DNA of 64,000 bases from Paenibacillus sp. MMS18-CY102 (GCF_009789195.1 NZ_WSTC01000002.1:62001-126000), one strand, 5' to 3'. Counted from the stretch's first letter, positions 8,547 through 17,433 are shown. The notes: generated by a model from the letters alone, not told the origin. Numbers and translations: made by a program.

Positions 8547-9743
8547 ATGGAGTATCGGTTCTCAACATTAATTGAGCAAGTCAAATCATCCGTGACGCGC
8601 GACATTTTGAAACTAACGCAGGGAAAAGGCAAATCCATTATTTCGTTCGCTGGCGGCATGCCTGCTGAGGAACTGTTTCCGCTGGACGCGATACGCGACG
8701 CCGGAGCAAGCGTGTTCGCGCGCGGGCGAGGCACGCTGCAGTATGGGCTGACCGAAGGCTACACGCCGCTCAGGGAACAGCTGGCTGCGCGAATGACGGC
8801 TAGCGGGATGCCGACAGAGGCTGAACGCATCCTGCTAACGACAGGCTCACAGCAAGCGATCGAGCTCGCGTCCCGCGTCCTAACGGAGCCAGGGGACGTC
8901 GTGCTGGTAGAAAACCCGACGTATCTGGCGGGGCTTCAAATTTTCAGCATGCAGGGCTTGCGTGTCGTTTCCGTCCCGAGCGATGATGATGGGATGCTGC
9001 TCGAAGAAGCAGAGGAGCTAGTGAAGCGGCATAAGCCACGCCTCGTATACGTCGTGCCGACGTTCGGCAATCCGACCGGGCGCGTATGGAGCCAAGAACG
9101 GCGCGAAGGGCTGCTAGCCTTGTGCCAACGATATGGGATTCCCATTATAGAGGATGATCCCTATGGGGAGATAAAGTTCGACCCTACAGCAAGCTATCCT
9201 TCGATTTATGCGATGGCGGGTGCGGAAGGCGGCGTGCTGTATACAAGCTCGTTCTCCAAAATCGTCGCCCCAGCGCTCCGCGCCGGTTGGGCGGCGGGCG
9301 ATGGACCGCTCATCGCGATGATGGCGAAGGCGAAGCAGTCTGCCGATCTGCATTCGAGCTCGCTTGACCAGCAGCTGCTCAGCGAGTTGCTGCAACAGTT
9401 TGACCTGGAAGAACACATTCGCGGCGTCGCCGCTGCGTACTTCGACCGGATGAACGAGATGCAGGAGCTGTTGCGCGCTTACTGCCCTGTTGGCGTAACG
9501 TGGAATGCGCCGGAAGGCGGGATGTTCTTGTGGCTGACGTTGCCAGAGGGGCTTGATGCCGAAGCGCTGCTTCGTGTTGCTATTGCCAAAGGCGTGGCCT
9601 TCGTGCCAGGCGTAGCGTTCTATGCGGAGGAGCCGGAGCGCAATACGGCGCGGTTAAGCTTTACCTTGAATACAGGGGAGCGGATGGCGCAAGGGATTCG
9701 GCTGTTTGCGGAAGCAATAGGGGAGTTTACGGCGCGAAGCTAA
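8547..9743 (+). CDS. PLP-dependent aminotransferase, 2-aminoadipate (LysN/MocR) type
   Basis: A 398-residue class I/II aminotransferase. The PLP lysine is K238 in SSFSKIVAPALRAGW, and the cofactor-binding NPTG motif occurs in FGNPTGRVWS. The N-terminal FAGGMPAEELFP is characteristic of the group that includes LysN, 2-aminoadipate aminotransferase and the catalytic domain of MocR regulators; the GntR DNA-binding domain of MocR proteins is absent, so this is an enzyme only. The substrate is not fixed by sequence. The start is supported by GAGGAGG seven bases upstream. It is monocistronic, ending in a terminator. Confidence 0.9.
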   Translation: MEYRFSTLIEQVKSSVTRDILKLTQGKGKSIISFAGGMPAEELFPLDAIRDAGASVFARGRGTLQYGLTEGYTPLREQLAARMTASGMPTEAERILLTTGSQQAIELASRVLTEPGDVVLVENPTYLAGLQIFSMQGLRVVSVPSDDDGMLLEEAEELVKRHKPRLVYVVPTFGNPTGRVWSQERREGLLALCQRYGIPIIEDDPYGEIKFDPTASYPSIYAMAGAEGGVLYTSSFSKIVAPALRAGWAAGDGPLIAMMAKAKQSADLHSSSLDQQLLSELLQQFDLEEHIRGVAAAYFDRMNEMQELLRAYCPVGVTWNAPEGGMFLWLTLPEGLDAEALLRVAIAKGVAFVPGVAFYAEEPERNTARLSFTLNTGERMAQGIRLFAEAIGEFTARS

Positions 9744-9770
9744 CCGGCTATAGAGTGTTGCATGTACATG

Positions 9771-9818
9771 ACAGGGGTGTCCCAAAAGCCGCGGCGGCTG
9801 AAGGACACCCCTGTTTTT
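9771..9818 (+). terminator. Terminator after the aminotransferase gene
   Basis: Arms ACAGGGGTGTCC and GGACACCCCTGT close over a GC-rich loop and are followed by TTTTT. It serves the + strand gene and also faces the convergent DUF2161 gene. Confidence 0.88.
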
Positions 9819-9884
9819 GCTGCGTGCTGTAGCCTGCCCATTGCATTCGTGCAATGAAGTGAACTCAAGCGCGGAGATGGGGAC

Positions 9885-10691
9885 TTATTGCCTGTCCCAT
9901 CCGGCCACGATATCGTTATGCTCGGCGAGAGCTGCCTCGCCCGCGGCAGTGAGCCGGTAAATGCCACGTTCGGCGCGTTCGAACCAGCCGTAATAGTTGA
10001 TGCGCAGCATGTCGCCAGCTTTGCTGTTCGCGGTAAGCCGGGCAAGCGAGGCTGGCGAAGCAGGCCCTTGGCGCAGCGAGTTGGCGAGGCGGAGGCACTT
10101 CTCCCGGTATGCGGTCATCCGCTTCACCTTCGTCGTGCCGCCGACGTTGTAATCGCCTGAGCGTTCACGGAACTCGCGTACGAGCCGGTCATGCTTCTTC
10201 GCGCGGTAGCGGGCGCGAGGCGGATCGCCGGGCTCGCACAGCAGCTCGACGAGCGCCGGTTTTGTTTTGAACAGCGTCACCGTCATTAATCCGAGCCCGA
10301 GCATGCGGCACAGCTCCGTAATCTCGCCGAACCGCTGGTTGACAGCGCCGCTTTTCTTGCGATTGCGTTCCACGGCAAGCATGACGCGGTTATTTATTCG
10401 CAGCCGCTCGACCCCTTGAAGCAGGAGGGCGAGATTGAAAGTTCGTTTTAATTCGACAATGAGCATTTCTTCTTCTTCGGCTGAATGATCCCCTGTGTGT
10501 TGGCGGATAGCGACGAGATCGCAATGCAGCACTTCGCCTTTTACCTCGTATCCTTGTGCTTCAAAATAACGCTTCACCGGTTCATACAGCTCGGCTTCTT
10601 CCTTCACGGCCACCCCGGTTTTCCTCCCCATTATGTATCGGCGGCAACAGGCGCAGGCCGCCGAACGTTCATTCGTATAGTTGTGTTTCAT
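9885..10691 (-). CDS. DUF2161 family protein, putative PD-(D/E)XK nuclease-like
   Basis: A 268-residue protein matching the DUF2161 family, which is annotated as a putative PD-(D/E)XK phosphodiesterase. Visible in support are HCDLVAI (about residues 56-62) and, some 20 residues later, LIVELKR, which give the Asp...Glu-X-Lys pattern of the fold. The C-terminal third (after YREKCLRLANSL) is likely a winged-helix-like segment ending in YGWFERAERGIYRLTAAG. Substrate and role are unknown. The start is uncertain: an internal ATG at 10631 gives MGRKTGVAV, and neither candidate has a good ribosome binding site. It stands alone between two + strand genes. Confidence 0.8.
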   Translation of the reverse strand: MKHNYTNERSAACACCRRYIMGRKTGVAVKEEAELYEPVKRYFEAQGYEVKGEVLHCDLVAIRQHTGDHSAEEEEMLIVELKRTFNLALLLQGVERLRINNRVMLAVERNRKKSGAVNQRFGEITELCRMLGLGLMTVTLFKTKPALVELLCEPGDPPRARYRAKKHDRLVREFRERSGDYNVGGTTKVKRMTAYREKCLRLANSLRQGPASPASLARLTANSKAGDMLRINYYGWFERAERGIYRLTAAGEAALAEHNDIVAGWDRQ

Positions 10692-10883
10692 TATAGGAGA
10701 ACCAGTGCGGCGTGTCGAGCGCTAGCGAATAGTCGTCTTAAAAAAGTGGTCAATTTCCTGCTCGGCTACGCATAGGAATGTAATACTTCAACATCGCAAC
10801 TAGGCATGGCGGGCGGAAGCAGAGAAATCCCAAGGCGGAGAGCAGGGATAAGGCAGATCGCGAGTGATGGGAGGAGGCAAGGC

Positions 10884-12779
10884 ATGGATATATTCAAACG
10901 GTTATCAGAGTATCGCACAGAGAGTGATAAGCTTGCCTGGACAGGATCGTTCAAGGATTACATTGAATTGTTGAGGCGGGATGCGACCCCTGCCATGACG
11001 GCGCATGCACGCGTGTACGATATGATTGAATCGTACGGCGTCGAAGAGGCAGGTGGCAATAAGCGGTATCGTTTCTTCGAACAAGAGATATTCGGCCTCG
11101 ATCGTGCGATCGAGAAGCTGGTAGAGGAGTATTTCCATTCAGCGGCAAGGCGTCTGGATGTTCGCAAAAGAATTTTGTTGTTGATGGGGCCAGTCAGCGG
11201 AGGCAAATCGACCATAGTTACGATGCTTAAGCGCGGGCTCGAGCAGTTCTCGCGCCAGCAGCGGGGAGCTGTCTATGCGATTAAAGGCTGCCCGATGCAT
11301 GAGGACCCTCTTCATCTAATTCCTAATGAGCTGCGCCCTGAGGTGGAGCGGGAGCTTAGTGTCCGTATTGAAGGCAGCCTATGCCCGTCCTGCCAAATGC
11401 GGTTGAAAACTGAGTTCAATAATGATATTGAGAATGTGCTCGTAGAGCGCGTTATCATCTCAGAGGAAAACCGGATTGGCATCGGCACATTCAGCCCTTC
11501 TGATCCGAAGTCCCAGGATATCGCTGATTTGACGGGCAGCATCGACTTCTCGACGATTACGGAGTTCGGTTCCGAATCCGATCCACGCGCTTATCGTTTC
11601 GATGGCGAGCTGAATAAAGCAAATCGCGGGCTCATGGAGTTCCAAGAGATGCTCAAGTGTGATGAGAAGTTTCTATGGAACTTGCTCTCGCTGACGCAGG
11701 AGGGCAATTTCAAGGCCGGAAGGTTCGCATTAATTAGTGCTGACGAGTTAATAATTGCACATACGAATGAATCGGAGTACAAGGCGTTCATCAGCAACAA
11801 GAAAAATGAAGCGCTTCAATCGCGGATGATCGTCATGCCGATCCCTTACAATCTGCGCGTTTCCGATGAAGAGAAAATTTATGAGAAGCTTATTGCGCAG
11901 AGCGACATGAAGCATATTCATATCGCACCGCATGCTTTGCGGGCAGCAGCGATCTTCTCCATACTTACCCGCCTGAAAGAGACGAAGAAGCAAGGCATTG
12001 ACCTGGTGAAGAAAATGCGGATGTACGATGGCGAAGAGGTTGAAGGCTTCAAAGAAGCTGATTTGAAGGAGATGCAGACCGAGTTCATCGAGGAAGGCAT
12101 GTCCGGCATTGACCCTCGTTACGTCATCAACCGCATATCCAGTGCGCTGATCAAGCAGGATTTGCAATGCATCAACGCGCTTGATGTGCTCCGCGCCCTG
12201 AAGGATGGCCTTGACCAGCATCCGTCGATTACGAAGGACGAGAGGGAGAAGTATCTTAACTTCATCTCTATCGCCCGCAAGGAGTACGACACGCTGGCCA
12301 AGAAGGAAATTCAGAAGGCGTTCGTGTACTCGTTCGAAGAGTCCGCGCGGACGTTGTTCGAGAACTATCTCGACAACATTGAAGCCTATTGCAACTGGGC
12401 GAAAATTAAAGATCCGCTCACAGGCGAGGAGATGGATCCAGACGAGCGGCTGATGCGTTCCATCGAGGAGCAGATCGGCGTCTCCGAGAATGCGAAGAAA
12501 GCGTTCCGCGAAGAGATTCTCATCCGCATCTCTTCGTACTCACGCAAGGGCAAGAAATTCGATTATTCGAGCCACGAGCGGCTGCGCGAAGCAGTAGAGA
12601 AAAAGCTGTTCGCCGATTTGAAAGATATCGTGAAAATTACAACCTCGACGAAGACGCCAGATGAGATCCAGCTCAAGCGGATTAACGAGGTAACCAAACG
12701 GTTGATGGATGAGCACGGCTATTGCCCAGTATGCTCCAATGAGCTGCTGCGTTATGTCGGAAGCTTGCTGAACCGGTAA
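10884..12779 (+). CDS. prkA: PrkA family serine protein kinase
   Basis: A 631-residue protein, the same length as Bacillus subtilis PrkA. It carries an AAA-type P-loop GPVSGGKST at residues 102-110 near the N-terminus and a C-terminal PrkA domain ending in a cysteine pair (YCPVCSNELL). In Bacillus the protein sits in the spore coat region and influences sporulation; both kinase and AAA+ protease activity have been reported for family members. The start at 10884 (MDIFKRLSEYR) is preferred over an upstream in-frame ATG because GGGAGGAGG precedes it. Unlike many relatives, no yhbH or spoVR gene lies directly downstream; the next features are a terminator and repeats. Confidence 0.94.
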   Translation: MDIFKRLSEYRTESDKLAWTGSFKDYIELLRRDATPAMTAHARVYDMIESYGVEEAGGNKRYRFFEQEIFGLDRAIEKLVEEYFHSAARRLDVRKRILLLMGPVSGGKSTIVTMLKRGLEQFSRQQRGAVYAIKGCPMHEDPLHLIPNELRPEVERELSVRIEGSLCPSCQMRLKTEFNNDIENVLVERVIISEENRIGIGTFSPSDPKSQDIADLTGSIDFSTITEFGSESDPRAYRFDGELNKANRGLMEFQEMLKCDEKFLWNLLSLTQEGNFKAGRFALISADELIIAHTNESEYKAFISNKKNEALQSRMIVMPIPYNLRVSDEEKIYEKLIAQSDMKHIHIAPHALRAAAIFSILTRLKETKKQGIDLVKKMRMYDGEEVEGFKEADLKEMQTEFIEEGMSGIDPRYVINRISSALIKQDLQCINALDVLRALKDGLDQHPSITKDEREKYLNFISIARKEYDTLAKKEIQKAFVYSFEESARTLFENYLDNIEAYCNWAKIKDPLTGEEMDPDERLMRSIEEQIGVSENAKKAFREEILIRISSYSRKGKKFDYSSHERLREAVEKKLFADLKDIVKITTSTKTPDEIQLKRINEVTKRLMDEHGYCPVCSNELLRYVGSLLNR

Positions 12780-12861
12780 AACATTAAGGGTGGCGAGGCA
12801 TTAAGCAAATCGGCTCGTGCAGCCGAGCGCAGCATGCGATGATTGGGCATCGATGCGGGAG

Positions 12862-12907
12862 AGGCGGCAACTGCAAACCTTCGGGTATGCGGCTGCCGTC
12901 TTTTTTT
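12862..12907 (+). terminator. Terminator after prkA
   Basis: An 18-base imperfect stem with several G-U pairs closes on a TTCG tetraloop and is followed by seven T. It lies 80 bases after the prkA stop codon. Confidence 0.8.
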
Positions 12908-13150
12908 ACAGGCAAACACTAGATGCAGCAGGCTGGCAAGCTGTTGCTAAGGTGGGTGGGCGGCGTGATGAAAAGTGGGTGGTGCGATACTAGGCAGACG
13001 AGCGAAAAAAAAGTAGACGGAGTGATGGCATGCAGGCCGATGCGCTTGTAATCGATGATCGTCGATTGCCGAGTATATTAGGGCGCAGTGGCGGTTGCTG
13101 TAAAGGACACCACAGCCGTTATATGCTGGATTTTTGCACATATTTAATTG

Positions 13151-13283
13151 TAACGGACCGAGCAGCCTTTATTTGCACCCAACGAGCTCAATCGGGCGGC
13201 AAAATTGAGCAATAAAGGCTCCTGGGTCCGTTACGTTTTGGGAGGGTGCGATTTAGGCGGAATAACGCCCTCTGAGTCCGTTA
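13151..13283. repeat. Three-unit TAACGGAC palindrome array, copy 1
   Basis: Three 23-base units: TAACGGAC...TTTATT at 13151-13173, its inverse AATAAAGG...GTCCGTTA at 13211-13233, and AATAACGC...GTCCGTTA at 13261-13283. Unit centres are 60 and 50 bases apart. The same arrangement in inverse orientation occurs at 63278-63410. Units 1 and 2 can pair into a long hairpin. The rest of the 549-base stretch between prkA and the clamp gene (12780-13328) holds the prkA terminator and no reading frame that can be supported. Confidence 0.75.
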
Positions 13284-13328
13284 GCGTAATGGTGGAGAAA
13301 CGAATTGTGCATGGACACGCTGCCCACG

Positions 13329-14462
13329 TTAGCTCGCAGTTCTCACTGGAGTGATTAAAAAGAGGGCAGAAGAAGGGTCGCCCGCTGGCAGTAATACAAT
13401 AGGGCTGTCTTTGCTTGCAAATTGTAATTTCGCATAGGGATCATCCAGGCATCGGAGCATGTCAATAAAGTACTTGCTGTTCAGTGATATCATGAAATTC
13501 TCGCCGTGCATGCTAGTTAAGGCAATTTCATCGTACGTTTCCCCGACTTCTGTCGTCTGGGATGACAATTGTAATGTAGTGGCCGTAGCCACAAGCTTGA
13601 TTATGCTGCCTTTTGCTAAAATAGATGCTCGTTCAACTGCATGCAATAAACGGGAAGTTTCAACGATTAATTCAGAATGATACGATTTTGGGATGACATG
13701 GTGAATAGAAGGGAAGGTTCCATCGATGAGTACAGATTGAATAAGAAGATGATTTGTTTTGAACGTTATGCGTGTTGTGTCCACTTCAATTTCCGTCGTT
13801 TGATCGTTATCTTCCAGCATCCGCGCAATCTCGTATAGGTTTTTCCATGGAATAATAACTTTCGCGTCCAAGCTTCCTTTCGTTTCATTCCGTATTATTC
13901 GCATTGCAAGCCGTACACCATCGGTAGCTACTAGGTTAAGGGAATCATTACGATGTTCAAAAGAGACGCCAGTTAGTACGGGTCTAGCCTCAGATGTTGA
14001 AGCAGCGGCCGCCACTTGTTTGATAGATGACTTTAATAATGCATTATTTATTCGAATTTTTACGGCAGGGCAATGGTGATTTTCCTTGTGCCAATATAAT
14101 GGGAATTCAGCGGCGTCTATTCCACAAAGCCGAAACCGGGAAAGGCCTGATGCAATAGCTAATGCTGGTCCCTCTATAATTTCGAGCACAATGGCTTCCT
14201 CATCCAACTTACGTATAATTTCATAAAAATAACGTGCAGGGACTACGATGCTGCCAGCCCTTATGACATGCAATGCTCTAGTTATTTGAGGAATGCTATA
14301 TTGAACCATCATGCTTGTATTGCTTGATGTAAACATTATTGCATGTTCAAAAGCCTGAATATGTATGCCTGACAGGATAGGGATCGGACAATTCGATGGA
14401 ATAGCTTTTAGCACATGTTGCATTGCGGCGAGAAGCGATTCTTTTGATAAATGAACTAGCAA
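13329..14462 (-). CDS. DNA polymerase III beta subunit (sliding clamp) paralogue
   Basis: A clamp-family protein of about 378 residues with the three-domain length of DnaN. Signs are the N-terminal SKESLLAAMQHVLKAI pattern, the central ARPVLTGVSFEH...LVATDGVRLAMR motif (clamps have RPxLxGV...ATDGxRLA) and a C-terminus ending ITPVRTAS, close to the usual LPVRT end. No dnaA, recF or gyrB is nearby, so this is a second clamp, not the oriC copy. The start is set at a TTG (14462): GAGGTGA stands at ideal distance before it and the N-terminal length then fits the family, while a GTG at 14471 lies on top of that site. It forms an operon with the upstream small gene. Confidence 0.88.
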   Translation of the reverse strand: MLVHLSKESLLAAMQHVLKAIPSNCPIPILSGIHIQAFEHAIMFTSSNTSMMVQYSIPQITRALHVIRAGSIVVPARYFYEIIRKLDEEAIVLEIIEGPALAIASGLSRFRLCGIDAAEFPLYWHKENHHCPAVKIRINNALLKSSIKQVAAAASTSEARPVLTGVSFEHRNDSLNLVATDGVRLAMRIIRNETKGSLDAKVIIPWKNLYEIARMLEDNDQTTEIEVDTTRITFKTNHLLIQSVLIDGTFPSIHHVIPKSYHSELIVETSRLLHAVERASILAKGSIIKLVATATTLQLSSQTTEVGETYDEIALTSMHGENFMISLNSKYFIDMLRCLDDPYAKLQFASKDSPIVLLPAGDPSSALFLITPVRTAS

Positions 14463-14490
14463 TGCAGTCACCTCATCTCACGAAATATGC

Positions 14491-14724
14491 TTAGGAGTAA
14501 TACGAATCGATGATCGTGCGTAATGCTTCTGATCGGGATTGTTTATGCTCGTTACAATGGTTTTCAATATGGTCCCAAATCTCGGCTGATAACGTTAAGG
14601 ACACTTTTTTCGTGATGCCTATTTTTTTTCTGCCAGCTCCCTCGCGTAACCCGCCTTTTGTGAACATAAATCCTAATTGGCCGTCTTTATTTGAGAGTCC
14701 TACTTTAATTTCCTTATCGGTCAA
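14491..14724 (-). CDS. Small ribbon-helix-helix-like protein
   Basis: A 77-residue basic protein starting at TTG with GTGGAG upstream. It has a glycine/basic block REGAGRKKIG, then KKVSLTLSAEIWDHIE and SRSEALRTIIDSYY, which fits a beta strand followed by two helices, as in CopG/MetJ-type ribbon-helix-helix proteins. Such proteins usually bind DNA as dimers and often autoregulate. It sits 28 bases upstream of the clamp paralogue start and shares its promoter, so it may regulate that gene or work with it. The assignment rests on pattern, not on a recognised family member. Confidence 0.65.
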   Translation of the reverse strand: MTDKEIKVGLSNKDGQLGFMFTKGGLREGAGRKKIGITKKVSLTLSAEIWDHIENHCNEHKQSRSEALRTIIDSYYS

Positions 14725-14778
14725 TTTAACTCCACTCTTTCTTTGAATTTGGTTACCAAAATCATTTTCGTTGATTTC

Positions 14779-14807
14779 ATTTTATCATATCGCTGAGGCA
14801 AGCACAA
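14779..14807 (-). promoter_or_regulatory. Promoter of the RHH/clamp operon
   Basis: Read on the minus strand: TTGTGC, 17 bases, TAAAAT, about 50 bases before the TTG start of the small gene. It is a reasonable vegetative promoter by hexamer match and spacing. Confidence 0.5.
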
Positions 14808-14982
14808 ATTGGCTATAATCGCCCATCATGCTTCGTATTAGCCGGCATCTCTGAAATGCTGAAGCACGCGCCTGATCTTCACTACAAGCAATTATCAGAA
14901 GGAAATGGCCGAATGAACGCGACGGGTATCGCATTTCATTTGTTTATTAAAAAAAACTATAAAGTTAATATCATTTATCTAT

Positions 14983-15012
14983 TTCACCTATCGTTCACTC
15001 GCATGGTATAAC
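14983..15012 (+). promoter_or_regulatory. Possible promoter of the first methyltransferase gene
   Basis: TTCACC, 18 bases, TATAAC, about 40 bases before the GTG start at 15052. The region 14725-15051 is AT-rich and otherwise holds only this site and the divergent promoter at 14779-14807. Confidence 0.4.
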
Positions 15013-15051
15013 TGTATCAAGAAAACGAGCTTACAATATCAGGATGGGGAC

Positions 15052-15867
15052 GTGGTTAGGATGATGAACGAGCAACGCGCACAAACACAAGAGCAGCATG
15101 CAGGCAATGAGACGAAGGTGTGGCAGTCCGAGAGTTATGACTATCAGATGGCGTTCGTATCAGCCTATGGGGCGCCGCTGGTCGAACTGCTGAACATTCA
15201 GCCGGGAGAAACAGTCATCGATTGGGGCTGCGGCACAGGTGACCTGGCAGCGTCGATTGCGGAAAAAGGGGCCATCGTTTTCGGAATCGATGCTTCTGTT
15301 GACATGATCGAAAGCGCACGGGTTAAGCATCCATCCATCGACTTTGCTGTAGCAGATGGCCAGCGCTATCGTTCGGAGCAGCCGGCAGATGCGATATTCA
15401 GCAATGCGGCACTGCATTGGATGACAGATGCTGCAGGCACGGCGGCGAGCATCGCAGCGTCGCTGAAGCCAGGCGGGCGATTCGTCGCAGAGTTCGGCGG
15501 AAGCGGGAACGTAAAAGCAGTGACCGATGCGCTGCAATCTGCATTCGAGACGCTGAAGCCTGCGAAGCCATTCCGGCATCCTTGGTATTTCCCGACGATT
15601 GGCGAGTACGCTTCGCTGCTGCAGGAAGCAGGTTTTGAGGTGAACACGGCGATGCTGTACGATCGCCCAACGCCGCAAGTTGGCGGGGATAATGGCATTC
15701 GCGGTTGGCTGGCGACCTTCGCGGACGGCATTATGGAAGGGATCGAGGAAGAGCAGGCGGCTGCGATTATCGCGCTGACGGAAGAGCGCCTGCGCCCAAT
15801 GCTGTATCATGACGGGCAATGGAACGTCGATTACAGAAGGCTGCGTGTAACGGCGACGAAGCGTTAA
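15052..15867 (+). CDS. Class I SAM-dependent methyltransferase (trans-aconitate methyltransferase-like)
   Basis: A 271-residue Rossmann-fold methyltransferase. The SAM-binding glycine loop is VIDWGCGTGDLA (about residues 60-71), followed by the acidic FGIDAS end of strand 2 and the motif SNAALHWM, which resembles trans-aconitate methyltransferase (Tam) and related small-molecule enzymes. The substrate is unknown. The start is uncertain: GTG at 15052 behind GGGGA, or one of two ATG codons at 15061 and 15064 behind TTAGG. It has its own putative promoter and no clear terminator, and is followed by a second methyltransferase of a different subfamily. Confidence 0.85.
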   Translation: MVRMMNEQRAQTQEQHAGNETKVWQSESYDYQMAFVSAYGAPLVELLNIQPGETVIDWGCGTGDLAASIAEKGAIVFGIDASVDMIESARVKHPSIDFAVADGQRYRSEQPADAIFSNAALHWMTDAAGTAASIAASLKPGGRFVAEFGGSGNVKAVTDALQSAFETLKPAKPFRHPWYFPTIGEYASLLQEAGFEVNTAMLYDRPTPQVGGDNGIRGWLATFADGIMEGIEEEQAAAIIALTEERLRPMLYHDGQWNVDYRRLRVTATKR

Positions 15868-15915
15868 GCGAGTAATGTTTTGATTGATTTGTTCATTTTC
15901 ATTCACAAATATGGG

Positions 15916-15945
15916 TTGAAAGTAAAATATTTCTAACGGTATACT
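15916..15945 (+). promoter_or_regulatory. Promoter of the second methyltransferase gene
   Basis: TTGAAA, 18 bases, TATACT: good hexamers for the vegetative sigma factor, about 85 bases before the ATG at 16032. Confidence 0.55.
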
Positions 15946-16031
15946 CATTCCAATTCATAGCATAAACGCAAGGATTGGGAGCATTAAGGAATAACTATTG
16001 CCAAGAGAGCTGTCGGCAGGTGCAAGAGGAG

Positions 16032-16844
16032 ATGGACAAAGTAATCGATTATTACTCCCAGTTTGACGAATGGGGGAGGCTGGATAGGGAGCCGCTTGAG
16101 TTTACGATTAATCTTCATTTTATAAAACAGTATCTGGAGGCAGCTAGCGCTAGCCAAGTGCTGGATAACGGCGCAGGGCCGGGCAAATATGCAATTGCGC
16201 TCGCGAAGCTGGGCTATAACGTAACGTTGTCTGATTTGACGCCTATGTTAGTGGAGATCGCTAAGCAGAAAGCGGCTGAACAACAAGTGCTCGATCAATT
16301 TAACGGTTTTCATGTCATGAATGCAACCTGTTTAGAAGGAATTCATGATGAAACATACGATGCTGCCCTCATGCTCGGTCCACTGTACCATCTTCAAAAA
16401 GAAGAGGAGCGAACAGCGGCTGTAAGGGAGCTGCATCGCGTAACGAAGCAGAACGGCCTCGTTTTCGTTGCCTGCCAGAGCCGAATGAGAATGGCGATTA
16501 CTTCCCTGTCGCATCCGCAGGCTTGGAAGCCGAATGATAGCTTGGCTGCGATCCGGGCGTTCTTCGAAACGGGAGTGTTCAATCATCAGGATCAAGGCCG
16601 ATTTACGGGCGCTTATTATTTTCATGCCGATGAAGTGAAGCCTTTCATGGAACGGAATGGATTTGAGACGATTGATTTAATTGGTTCCTCCAGTATTGGC
16701 TCATTGCTTTCGAATGAACAACAGCAGTATTGGATCGATCGGGGCGAGTATGATGAAATGATTCAATTTCTGATCTCCGTAGCGAATGATCCGTCCGTAT
16801 TGGGTGCTTCTTCGCACTTGCTGTATATCGGCAAAAGAGTGTAA
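16032..16844 (+). CDS. Class I SAM-dependent methyltransferase
   Basis: A methyltransferase of about 270 residues with the glycine loop VLDNGAGPGKYAIALAK (near residues 42-58) and the strand 4 region YDAALMLGPLYHLQ, a pattern common in small-molecule methyltransferases. The substrate cannot be inferred. The start at 16032 (MDKVIDYYSQFDEWGR) agrees with the family N-terminus; the open frame extends upstream to 15975, but that stretch lacks family resemblance. It follows the first methyltransferase on the same strand but has its own promoter, and it is followed directly by a transporter remnant. Confidence 0.85.
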   Translation: MDKVIDYYSQFDEWGRLDREPLEFTINLHFIKQYLEAASASQVLDNGAGPGKYAIALAKLGYNVTLSDLTPMLVEIAKQKAAEQQVLDQFNGFHVMNATCLEGIHDETYDAALMLGPLYHLQKEEERTAAVRELHRVTKQNGLVFVACQSRMRMAITSLSHPQAWKPNDSLAAIRAFFETGVFNHQDQGRFTGAYYFHADEVKPFMERNGFETIDLIGSSSIGSLLSNEQQQYWIDRGEYDEMIQFLISVANDPSVLGASSHLLYIGKRV

Positions 16845-16878
16845 ACCTTCTCTGCTAACGTTGACTTGTACCGCTAAC

Positions 16879-17154
16879 ATGGGCACAATAAGGTCAACTT
16901 CTGCAGAAAAGTGGATCAGCATGTTTCGCAACTGGAAGGAAACTCGTCGGGCGGCATGTTGGGCAGGGCAATCCCAATGGATATTGTTCGTGCCGCTGGC
17001 TTACTTATTTATTGTTCAGCTAGACATGGGCAGCATCGGCGCTTGGTTGGCGTTGTATGCCTACTTGACCGTATTTGGCTTAGCCGTCATGATCCGCTTT
17101 TACCGTACGGATTGGAGTGCGGTCCGAGTTCGCGAAGCGCATGGAGCCTTATAG
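16879..17154 (+). pseudogene. Remnant of a MATE-family efflux transporter (C-terminal end)
   Basis: An open frame of about 90 codons whose part from WKETRRAACWAG through FVPLAYLFIVQLDMGSIGAW to MIRFYRTDW resembles the last two helices of MATE (NorM/DinF-type) drug/sodium antiporters, which usually have about 450 residues. Only this end remains. The expected glycine-rich GDTR segment is altered, and no ribosome binding site fits the apparent start. It lies directly after the methyltransferase gene and probably marks an old deletion. The following bases to 17551 (about 400) hold a hairpin and a promoter but no gene. Confidence 0.5.
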
Positions 17155-17337
17155 CAATTGTCCAAGAAATAGAACTGATTTATTTTCGTTCGGTAAGCAT
17201 ATTTGCCCGCGTACCCACATATAATCCAGTAAGGCGTTCTTTTTGCAAAATATTGATCCTGTTGGACGACCCCGGAACAAAGGAATTAGCGGTCGTAACG
17301 ACGAATGGATAAATATAGAATGCGGCTGGATATTCAA

Positions 17338-17368
17338 AAGGCAGGGTCCCATTAGTGGATCCTGCCTT
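17338..17368. terminator. Hairpin in the gap before the ATP-grasp operon
   Basis: A 12-bp stem (AAGGCAGG-type arms with one G-U pair) around a seven-base loop. Only a short T run follows on either strand, so its role as a terminator is uncertain. Confidence 0.35.
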
Positions 17369-17403
17369 CATGTTACTCGAATGTAACATGTATGTTATTA
17401 AAG

Positions 17404-17433
17404 TTGACATAGATAACTTGTTTATAGTAGGAT
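17404..17433 (+). promoter_or_regulatory. Promoter of the ATP-grasp/alpha-E/transglutaminase operon
   Basis: A perfect -35 hexamer TTGACA, 18 bases, then TAGGAT, about 118 bases upstream of the first gene of the operon. Confidence 0.5.

Noticed and set aside
15160-15948. 262-codon minus-strand frame opposite the first methyltransferase
   Set aside because: Arg/Gln/Cys-rich shadow without a start signal; the + frame has clear methyltransferase motifs.
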